Positions 1 through 5,703 of a stretch of 7,887 bases of DNA are shown piece by piece (the stretch's first letter is position 1; every line of letters starts with the position of its first letter). The DNA is from an uncultured Anaerococcus sp. (GTDB taxonomy: Bacteria > Bacillota > Clostridia > Tissierellales > Peptoniphilaceae). Under the pieces are notes generated by a model. That model searched no databases and was not told the origin of the DNA. It worked only from the letters and a program-made list of their open reading frames with translations. The stretch is taken from the NCBI GenBank assembly GCA_900550345.1, contig URRX01000064.1, forward strand, positions 1 to 7,887, read 5' to 3'. Made by a program: the position numbers and the translations under genes.

Positions 1-24
1 ACTATTATCATGTAAAATATATAA

Positions 25-41
25 AATTATAAGCTATAATT
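25..41 (+). promoter_or_regulatory. Palindrome over a TATAAT box upstream of the feo operon (possible promoter/operator)
   Basis: The sequence shows a perfect inverted repeat, AATTATA-AGC-TATAATT (7-bp arms, 3-nt spacer). Its right arm contains TATAAT (35-40), a consensus -10 hexamer. The best -35 at normal spacing is TGTAAA (11-16), a weak match. Transcription would then start near position 47, leaving a leader of about 50 nt before the first feoA. A palindrome lying on the -10 box suits a repressor site, and feo operons are commonly controlled by iron-sensing Fur or DtxR-family repressors. The spacing does not match the classical 7-1-7 Fur/PerR box, so no regulator can be named. In such AT-rich DNA a palindrome of A and T can also arise by chance. 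Confidence 0.4.
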
Positions 42-97
42 AAAATTACTTTGAAATAATAGAAAATAAATAGCAAGTATATAGAAAGAAGGAAGAT

Positions 98-316
98 ATG
101 CCAATTACATTATTAAATAATGATCAAGAAGCAGAAGTTATTAGAATAGCGGGAAATGATGAAATAAAAACTCACCTTTCAAATTTAGGTTTTGTAAAGG
201 GGAAAAAAGTTAAATTATTTTTCTTTGATGGTGTTAATTATATTATCATGGTAGATAATAGCAAATATGCACTTAATAAAGACTTAGCAAAAAGAATATA
301 CGTAAGGGAGATATAA
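98..316 (+). CDS. feoA: FeoA-domain protein, first and divergent copy
   Basis: This is a 72-aa protein with the size and layout of a single FeoA (SH3-like beta-barrel) domain. FeoA proteins are small cytosolic partners of the ferrous-iron transporter FeoB. Visible family features are a helix-turn segment at about 22-34 (HLSNLGFVKGKKV, compare the usual RLxxLGxxxGxxV) and a C-terminal strand-helix ending in LAKRIYV (63-69). The middle loop reads FFDGVNY where the family usually has a GP or GDP turn, so this copy is more divergent than the next one. The start is supported by AGAAGGAAG (86-94) just before ATG. It is the first gene of the feo operon and is separated by 2 nt from the second feoA. 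The family call is fairly secure. Which FeoA contacts FeoB cannot be read from the sequence. Confidence 0.85.
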   Translation: MPITLLNNDQEAEVIRIAGNDEIKTHLSNLGFVKGKKVKLFFFDGVNYIIMVDNSKYALNKDLAKRIYVREI

Positions 317-318
317 TA

Positions 319-543
319 ATGAAAAGTTTAAGAGATGTAGCGGTGGGCGAAACTGCCGTTATAAAAAAAATCAAGGGTGATGGTGCAACCATAAGAAGAA
401 TTATGGATATGGGAATTACAAAAAAAACAGAAGTTTATGTTAGAAAAATTGCTCCACTAGGTGATCCTATCCAAGTTAATTTACGTGGTTATGAATTGAC
501 TCTTAGAAAAGAAGATGCAAAAAACATAATAGTGGAGGAATAG
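319..543 (+). CDS. feoA: FeoA-domain protein, second copy (canonical type)
   Basis: This 74-aa protein is a typical FeoA domain that works with FeoB in Fe2+ uptake, probably by binding or regulating the transporter. Family features are the opening LRDVAVGETAVIKKIKG, RRIMDMGI (26-33), the APLGDPIQV turn (45-53) that matches the conserved GDP/GP loop, and ELTLRKEDAKNIIV (59-72). It starts 2 nt after the first feoA, with AAGGGAG (304-310) as ribosome binding site. Its stop (541-543) abuts the feoB ATG at 544 with no gap, so translation is probably coupled. Compared with the first copy it keeps the conserved loop, so it is the better candidate for the classical FeoA role. That is an inference from motif conservation. 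Confidence 0.92.
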   Translation: MKSLRDVAVGETAVIKKIKGDGATIRRIMDMGITKKTEVYVRKIAPLGDPIQVNLRGYELTLRKEDAKNIIVEE

Positions 544-2694
544 ATGACTTATACGGTTGCTTTAGCTGGTAACCCTAACTCAGGAAAAACCACTCTTTTT
601 AATGAACTTACAGGTTCAAGCCAAAGAGTAGGAAACTGGCCAGGAGTTACAGTTGATAAAAAAGAAGGAAAATTAAAAGGACACAAGGATATTATTATCC
701 AAGATTTACCAGGAATTTATTCACTTTCCCCTTATACAATGGAAGAAGTTGTTTCAAGAGGATATTTGGTTGACCAAAGACCTGACCTTATTGTAAATCT
801 TGTTGATGGATCAAATCTTATAAGAAACTTATATCTTACAAGCCAATTAATTGAACTTGGGATTCCAACAATTATTGCCTTGAACATGATGGATATTGTT
901 AAATCAAACGGCGATGTTATTGATAAAGATAATCTTTCTAAAATTTTAGGTTGTCCTGTTGTAGAAATTGTTGCTAGCAAAAAACAAGGTACAAAGGACT
1001 TAATCAATGAGATTGTAAAATCAGAAAATAAATTATCTTTACCAAATCCTTTAAAATATTCTGGAGAATTAGAAGAAGCTTTGGAAAAAATTTCTAGTGA
1101 AATTTCTGGATCTGTTGATTCTAAACTTGAAAGATATTTGTCAATCAAGGCCTTTGAAAATGATGAAGATATGTTTGAAAATATTTCTTTATCAGCTGAT
1201 AAGAAAGAAAATATTAATAAGATAAGAGAAGATTTTGAAAAAATAGAAGATGACGTAGCTGAAGGTATTGTAACTACTGAAAGATATGAAGCTCTTGGAG
1301 AAGTTGGAGAAAAAGTTCTTAAAAAAGCTCCACCAAAACTTTCAACAACTGATAAAATCGATAAGATAGTTACAAATAGGATTTTGGGACTTCCTATTTT
1401 TGCCCTTGTAATGTTTGTTATTTATTATATAGCAATTTCAACTATAGGAACTGGGGCGACTGATGCCGTAAATGGATTTTTTGAAGATACAATGACACCT
1501 GCTGTTGCAGATTTTCTAACAAATATTGGAATCAGTGACGTTTTAGTTAGTCTTGCAACAGACGGAATTATATCAGGAGTTGGTGCAGTATTAGGATTCT
1601 TACCACAAATGTTAGTATTATTTGCCCAACTTTCAATTCTTGAAGATATAGGATACATGGCAAGAGTTGCCTTTGTAATGGATAGGGTATTTAGAAGATT
1701 TGGACTTTCTGGAAAATCATTTATACCAGTAATGATAGGTACAGGATGTTCAGTTCCTGGAATCCAATCATCAAGAACAATTGAAAATGAAAGAGATAGA
1801 AGAATTACAATTATAACTACATCTTTTATGCCATGTTCTGCAAAACTTCCAGTAATAGCTTTAATCGCTGGAGCATTTTTCAAAGAAAACCAAGCTTTGG
1901 TTACATTTTCATTTTATATAATTGGAATAGTTTCTGTAATAATTTCTGGAATTATTTTAAAGAAATTTAAAGAATTTGCATCAGATCCAGCTCCATTTGT
2001 TATGGAACTTCCACCATATCACGCACCAAGAGTTACTTCAGTTTTAAGAGATATGTTTAATAAAGGAATGGCCTTTGTAAAAAGAGCAGGAACAATAATT
2101 TTAGTATCATCTATAATTATTTGGTTCTTATCAAACTTCGACTTCTCATTTAAATTGGTAGAAGCTGAATCAGAAAACTCAATACTTGCAGTTTTAGGTG
2201 GATATTTAGCAGTTTTATTTAAACCATTAGGATTTGGACAATGGCAATCAGCAGTAGCAACAATTACAGGATTCGTTGCAAAAGAAAACGTAGTTTCAAC
2301 AATGGGTGTTGTTCTTGGAATAGGAGCAGATCTTGATGAAACAAATAGACAATTAATTACAGCTTTCAACCAAGCTATAGGAACACCAGTTGCTGGATAT
2401 TCATTCTTACTTTTCAATATGCTTTGTATGCCATGTTTCGCAGCAGTTGGAGCTATAAAAACAGAAATGAACAACAATAGATGGACTTTAATTGCAATAG
2501 GATATCAAATGACATTTGCCTATGCTATTGCCTTTGTTTTCTATCATTTAGCAAACTTCTTTGTTTATAAAGAATTTTCAATTATGACAATACTTTCTTT
2601 AATTGTTTTAGCAGCAATCTTATACTTAATATTTAGACCTGTTAAATATAAAGAAGAAAAGAGAACTTATAAATTAAATTTAGCTAGAAAATAG
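544..2694 (+). CDS. feoB: Ferrous iron transport protein B (FeoB)
   Basis: FeoB is a membrane Fe2+ transporter with an N-terminal G-protein domain; GTP (in some species also ATP) binding and hydrolysis drives or gates uptake. All G motifs are visible: G1 GNPNSGKT (9-16), G2 around GVTV (34-37), G3 DLPG (54-57), G4 NMMD (114-117) and G5 ASKKQG (144-149). A helical guanine-dissociation-inhibitor-like region follows (about 165-265). The membrane part has two Gate modules with the conserved GTGCSVPG (399-406, C402), FMPCSAKLPV (428-437, C431) and CMPCFAAVGA (628-637, C628 and C631), plus FVAKENVVSTMG (577-588). The last TM segment (about 677-697) ends in a Lys-rich tail. The length of 716 aa is normal, with no frameshift or missing motif. 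GTGGAGG (532-538) supports the start, directly after feoA. Confidence 0.97.
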   Translation: MTYTVALAGNPNSGKTTLFNELTGSSQRVGNWPGVTVDKKEGKLKGHKDIIIQDLPGIYSLSPYTMEEVVSRGYLVDQRPDLIVNLVDGSNLIRNLYLTSQLIELGIPTIIALNMMDIVKSNGDVIDKDNLSKILGCPVVEIVASKKQGTKDLINEIVKSENKLSLPNPLKYSGELEEALEKISSEISGSVDSKLERYLSIKAFENDEDMFENISLSADKKENINKIREDFEKIEDDVAEGIVTTERYEALGEVGEKVLKKAPPKLSTTDKIDKIVTNRILGLPIFALVMFVIYYIAISTIGTGATDAVNGFFEDTMTPAVADFLTNIGISDVLVSLATDGIISGVGAVLGFLPQMLVLFAQLSILEDIGYMARVAFVMDRVFRRFGLSGKSFIPVMIGTGCSVPGIQSSRTIENERDRRITIITTSFMPCSAKLPVIALIAGAFFKENQALVTFSFYIIGIVSVIISGIILKKFKEFASDPAPFVMELPPYHAPRVTSVLRDMFNKGMAFVKRAGTIILVSSIIIWFLSNFDFSFKLVEAESENSILAVLGGYLAVLFKPLGFGQWQSAVATITGFVAKENVVSTMGVVLGIGADLDETNRQLITAFNQAIGTPVAGYSFLLFNMLCMPCFAAVGAIKTEMNNNRWTLIAIGYQMTFAYAIAFVFYHLANFFVYKEFSIMTILSLIVLAAILYLIFRPVKYKEEKRTYKLNLARK

Positions 2695-2718
2695 TAAAAA
2701 ATAGAAAGGGATGATTTT

Positions 2719-2910
2719 ATGAACTTACAATCATGGATATTTTTGCTAGTAATATTGGGCATTTGCTCTTATATTGTCTATACAAGATTTATAAAAGAAG
2801 GATCAAATTTTGGATGCAAGGATTGTGCACAAAAAAGTTCTTGTTCATCAGATACTTGCCATAGCAAAAAAGAAAAAACAAAAAAGAAATCATGCCCATA
2901 TTGTGACTGA
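2719..2910 (+). CDS. FeoB-associated Cys-rich membrane protein
   Basis: This 63-aa peptide has one N-terminal membrane helix (about 6-24, containing C16), a short basic/Gly linker, then a cytosolic or surface tail dense in Cys: C33, C36, C42, C47, and a C-terminal CPYC (59-62) after a Lys-rich stretch. The CxxC pairs and H48 could bind a metal or form disulfides. It lies 24 nt after feoB with AAAGGG (2705-2710) as binding site and ends the operon before a strong hairpin. Small Cys-rich membrane peptides of this form directly after feoB are a recognised family in Firmicutes. Their role is unproven; suggestions include an FeoC-like accessory, Fe2+ hand-over, or redox sensing. The family call rests on position, size and Cys pattern together. 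Confidence 0.88.
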   Translation: MNLQSWIFLLVILGICSYIVYTRFIKEGSNFGCKDCAQKSSCSSDTCHSKKEKTKKKSCPYCD

Positions 2911-2919
2911 TTGTTTTTT

Positions 2920-2966
2920 AAAAGGAGGACTTTTGCAAAAAATAAATTTGCGAAGGTCTTCTTTTT
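2920..2966 (+). terminator. Rho-independent terminator of the feo operon
   Basis: A 20-bp stem pairs 2920-2939 with 2947-2966 around a 7-nt AT loop. It includes four G-U wobbles and no mismatch. The 3' arm runs into TTTTT (2962-2966). It begins 10 nt after the stop of the Cys-rich peptide gene, so it closes the feo transcript and separates it from the next metal gene unit. Confidence 0.88.
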
Positions 2967-2995
2967 AGAATATAAAATTTTAGATTTTATATTTT
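2967..2995. repeat. A/T-only inverted repeat
   Basis: The arms ATATAAAAT (2970-2978) and ATTTTATAT (2984-2992) are perfect reverse complements around TTTAG. They can extend by one A-T pair, a G-U pair and another A-T pair outward. It lies directly after the feo terminator and about 65 nt upstream of the next promoter. It could be a secondary terminator stem, a protein-binding site, or chance in very AT-rich DNA. Nothing in the sequence decides between these. Confidence 0.4.
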
Positions 2996-3058
2996 TAGCT
3001 ATTTGTAACTATGAAAAATTTAGCTTTTAAAATATAAAAAAATTTGCTAGAATAGAAC

Positions 3059-3067
3059 TGATATAAT
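3059..3067 (+). promoter_or_regulatory. Extended -10 promoter of the DUF6110-like/P-type ATPase operon
   Basis: TGATATAAT is a perfect extended -10 element (TGnTATAAT). No good -35 sits 16-18 nt upstream, which is typical of extended -10 promoters. Transcription would start around 3073-3075, giving a leader of about 20 nt containing AGGAGG (3082-3087). The surrounding 3059-3080 forms an imperfect palindrome with TGAT and ATCA ends, which might be an operator, but it carries several mismatches. Confidence 0.6.
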
Positions 3068-3092
3068 TATTTTAAAATCATAGGAGGAAGAG

Positions 3093-3434
3093 ATGATTAA
3101 GTTAAACAAAAAAATATTAAGTGCAGGCGCAGGAGTATTAGCAGGAGCAATTGGTGGAAAAATTCTTACATCAAAATTTGCAAAAAAAGCTGCAGTAGCT
3201 ACAGTTCAACAAGGACTAAAGGCTAAGGGAGCAGTTGATAAAACTGTAGAAAATATTAAACTTACAACTGATGATATTGTTGCAGAAGCTAAGGTTAAAA
3301 ATGAAATTGAAGAAAGACTTGAAGCTGAAGCAAAGGCAAATCTTGATATTGAAAATGTAGCTAAAAAAGAAGCTGAAGAAAAAATAAAAGAAGAAGTAAA
3401 GGAAGAGTTAAAAGAAGAAGCTAAAGAGGATTAG
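3093..3434 (+). CDS. Small membrane-anchored protein with E/K-rich tail, DUF6110-like; putative partner of the metal ATPase
   Basis: This is a 113-aa protein of unknown biochemical function. Residues about 8-26 form a Gly/Ala-rich hydrophobic segment with a glycine-zipper pattern (G12, G14, G18, G21, G22). A conserved-looking amphipathic block follows, with LTSKFAKKAAV (25-35) and QQGLKAKGAVDKTV (39-52). The tail is a highly charged helix ending in KEEV-KEEL-KEEA tetrads (99-110). From memory, the LTSKxAKK...AxxGLxAK pattern is that of DUF6110 proteins found beside heavy-metal P-type ATPases. The mycobacterial PacL (DUF1490) proteins share the plan of one helix plus an acidic tail. It has no His and no Cys, so any metal contact would be through carboxylates. 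AGGAGG (3082-3087) supports the start. The ATPase gene begins 1 nt after its stop, so the two are almost certainly co-translated. Confidence 0.75.
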   Translation: MIKLNKKILSAGAGVLAGAIGGKILTSKFAKKAAVATVQQGLKAKGAVDKTVENIKLTTDDIVAEAKVKNEIEERLEAEAKANLDIENVAKKEAEEKIKEEVKEELKEEAKED

Positions 3435-3435
3435 G

Positions 3436-5508
3436 ATGAGAGCGTCTATAAAGGCTAGAACCCTTGGTAGGTCTAGGTTTTTGTTTGAAGACCATCTTAA
3501 AGATTCTAACGTTAATAAATTAAAGTACAAAATTGAAAAATTAAAAGGTGTAAAGTTTTGCCAAATTTCCTCGATTTCAAAATCTATTATAATAAATTAT
3601 GATGAGGATTATATTGGAGAAATAGCAAGATTTATTCTTGACTTTGATCTAAAATCTTTGGATGATTTTGAGATTGATGATGCTGACTTTATCCCACAAG
3701 TTGATAAGTCAATTTTTCATATACTAAGAGATGCAGCATATAGAAGGATAATTTTTGGAAAAATTATGCCCATGCCACTTAGGCCATTTTTTACAATTTT
3801 AAGGGCTTATCCTTTTGTAAAAGAAGGGTTAAAATCTTTAAAAAATAGAAAAATGGATGTGGCTCTTTTGGATGCAAGTGCAATTTCAGTTTCAATTGTA
3901 ACTGGTCAATTTGCAGACGCAGCAAGTATTATGGCACTTTTATCTTTGGGAGAAGAGCTTGAAGATTATACTTTGAAAAAATCAAGGTTAAATCTAAAAT
4001 CTTCCCTAGCCCTAAACATTGACCAAGTCTTAGTAAAAGATGGGGACAAAAAAGTTTTCAAACACTTAAAAGAAGTTGAAATTGGTGATTTGATTTATGT
4101 TTCTATGGGAACAACAATTCCTGTTGATGGAGAAGTTGTTGAAGGTTTTGGTATGGTTAATGAATCTTCATTTACAGGAGAAGCAAAGGCTGTAGAAAAA
4201 AATGAAAAATCTTCAGTTTTTGCAGGAACTGTCCTTGAAGAGGGAGACCTTCTTGTAAAATCTAAGAAAAAATATGATGATTCTAGGTTAAATCACATTA
4301 TAAAATTAATTGAAGATAGCGAGAAAAATAAATCTTTGGCACAAATAAAGGCAGAATCTATGGCAGATTCTTTGGTAAAATATTCCTTTATTGGGGCAGG
4401 TTTAACATATTTATTAACTCGTAATTTTATAAAGGCAAAATCATTTTTGATGGTTGATTATTCTTGCGCACTAAAACTTACAATTCCAATAGCTTATATG
4501 AAGGCTATAAGCCAAGCTGGAGATGAAAATATCCTTGTAAAGGGTGGAAAATATTTTGAAAGTATAGCTAAGGCTGATACAATTATTTTTGATAAAACGG
4601 GAACTTTGACAAAGTCAGAGCCAGAAGTTAAAAGAGTAATTTCTTTTGATATTGATGAAGATGAGGTCTTAAGAATTGCTGCTTGTCTTGAAGAACATTT
4701 CCCACATTCTATAGCAAGAGCAGTTGTAAAAAAAGCCAAGGAAAAAAATCTTAACCACGAAGAAATGCATTCAAAACCAGAATATATTATGGCTCATGGA
4801 ATAAAATCTACAATTGATGGAAAAGTAGCTTTAATTGGTAGTGAACATTTTATTTTGGAAGATGAAAGAATAAAAATAAGTCCTGACCAAGGTGATTTAA
4901 TTAATTCATTAAAAGAAGAATATTCACTTTTGTTTATGGCATTTGATAATAAATTATTGGCAGTTTTGTGTATAGATGATCCGATTAGAAAAGATGCAAA
5001 AGAAACTGTTTCAAATCTTAGAAAATTAGGATTTACTCATATTGCAATGCTAACAGGAGATAATGAAAATTCTGCAAGGGCTGTAAGCAAGAAACTTGAC
5101 CTAGACTTTTACAAATCCCAAGTTCTTCCAGAAGATAAGGAAGAATATATCAAAAAAATGAAAGACATGGGAAGAAAAGTGATTATGATAGGAGATGGAG
5201 TAAATGATTCAATTGCCCTATCCCAAGCAGATGTAGGAATTTCAATGTCAAAAGGAGCAGACCTTGCAAAAGAAATTTCTGACGTCTCCATAAAAACTGA
5301 TTCATTAAAAGAATTAGTTGACCTTGTAAAACTTTCAAAAAGTGTAGATAAAAGAGTTAGAAAGGATTATGAAAGAATAATAGCTTTCAATACCCTATTA
5401 ATCGGACTAGGCTTGGGTTCATTTATAACAAATACCCAATCAGCCCTCTTGCACAATATATCTACAGTTGCAATAGCAAGCGATAATATGAAAAAATACA
5501 AATTTTAA
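3436..5508 (+). CDS. P1B-type (heavy-metal) transporting ATPase with non-canonical metal-site motifs
   Basis: This 690-aa P-type ATPase probably exports a transition metal; the metal is unknown. Catalytic parts are intact: actuator loop TGEA (247-250; usually TGES), phosphorylation motif DKTGTLT (386-392, D386), nucleotide-domain EEHFPHSIARA (419-429), TGDN (540-543) and GDGVND (586-591). The N-terminus (about 10-72) looks like a ferredoxin-like HMA fold, but the CxxC metal motif is absent (only C42). The segment before TM1 is rich in Arg/Pro and its first helix pair is weak. In the transport helix, DYSCALKL (341-348) stands where CPCAL is usual, so the first Cys is Tyr and the Pro is Ser. 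The last helix carries LLHNIST (671-677). These traits recall CtpC-like ATPases rather than CopA or CadA. AGAGGA (3425-3430) lies 5 nt before ATG, and the gene is coupled to the DUF6110-like gene. Confidence 0.92.
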   Translation: MRASIKARTLGRSRFLFEDHLKDSNVNKLKYKIEKLKGVKFCQISSISKSIIINYDEDYIGEIARFILDFDLKSLDDFEIDDADFIPQVDKSIFHILRDAAYRRIIFGKIMPMPLRPFFTILRAYPFVKEGLKSLKNRKMDVALLDASAISVSIVTGQFADAASIMALLSLGEELEDYTLKKSRLNLKSSLALNIDQVLVKDGDKKVFKHLKEVEIGDLIYVSMGTTIPVDGEVVEGFGMVNESSFTGEAKAVEKNEKSSVFAGTVLEEGDLLVKSKKKYDDSRLNHIIKLIEDSEKNKSLAQIKAESMADSLVKYSFIGAGLTYLLTRNFIKAKSFLMVDYSCALKLTIPIAYMKAISQAGDENILVKGGKYFESIAKADTIIFDKTGTLTKSEPEVKRVISFDIDEDEVLRIAACLEEHFPHSIARAVVKKAKEKNLNHEEMHSKPEYIMAHGIKSTIDGKVALIGSEHFILEDERIKISPDQGDLINSLKEEYSLLFMAFDNKLLAVLCIDDPIRKDAKETVSNLRKLGFTHIAMLTGDNENSARAVSKKLDLDFYKSQVLPEDKEEYIKKMKDMGRKVIMIGDGVNDSIALSQADVGISMSKGADLAKEISDVSIKTDSLKELVDLVKLSKSVDKRVRKDYERIIAFNTLLIGLGLGSFITNTQSALLHNISTVAIASDNMKKYKF

Positions 5509-5535
5509 AACCAAAGTTTAATACTTTGGTTTTTT
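5507..5535 (+). terminator. Rho-independent terminator after the P-type ATPase gene
   Basis: A perfect 11-bp stem pairs AAAACCAAAGT (5507-5517) with ACTTTGGTTTT (5523-5533) around the loop TTAAT, followed by TTTTTT (5530-5535). Its 5' arm overlaps the last two bases of the ATPase stop codon, so the transcript ends immediately after the gene. Confidence 0.92.
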
Positions 5536-5703
5536 CTTTGGGAAAATTTAATATATTGATTTTATAAATAAATTAAATGGATTATTCTAAATGAACTTAT
5601 CTTAATTATCTCCTTTATCATTATTAAAAATTTAAAGAATGGAAAAAAACTATGAAAAATGTATGGTAGAAATAAGCAAATCGTTTTTTTATAAGGAGAA
5701 AAT
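5536..5703 (+). promoter_or_regulatory. Intergenic leader of the aldolase/radical SAM unit
   Basis: This very AT-rich spacer must hold the promoter for the downstream unit, because a terminator precedes it. No box pair is convincing: TTGATT (5556-5561) and TATAAA (5563-5568) are the nearest matches, but neither has a good partner at 16-18 nt. A strong ribosome binding site AAGGAG (5693-5698) lies 5 nt before the ATG at 5704. A 33-codon open frame from 5639 lacks a binding site and overlaps the next gene, so it was not called. Confidence 0.4.

Noticed and set aside
11..40. Classical Fur box or a standard -35/-10 promoter before feoA
   Set aside because: Only the TATAAT and a local palindrome are convincing. 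The -35 candidate matches poorly, and the 7-1-7 Fur spacing is not met.
732..1148. Open frame of 138 codons on the - strand inside the FeoB G domain
   Set aside because: It is antisense to conserved G4 and G5 motifs, has no family features, and its composition is that of a shadow frame.
1425..2477. Two open frames of about 150 codons on the - strand inside feoB
   Set aside because: They lie opposite intact FeoB membrane motifs, have no recognisable domain or coherent ribosome binding site, and are explained by biased codon use in feoB.
2911..3092. Riboswitch or metal-sensing RNA between the feo operon and the ATPase operon
   Set aside because: The gap is fully accounted for by a terminator, a simple AT hairpin and an extended -10 promoter with a leader of about 20 nt, which is too short for a known riboswitch.
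3360..3431. GAA/AAA-rich tract at the end of the small-protein gene as a DNA tandem repeat
   Set aside because: The repetition is at protein level (KEEx tetrads) with varied codons. There is no exact DNA repeat unit.
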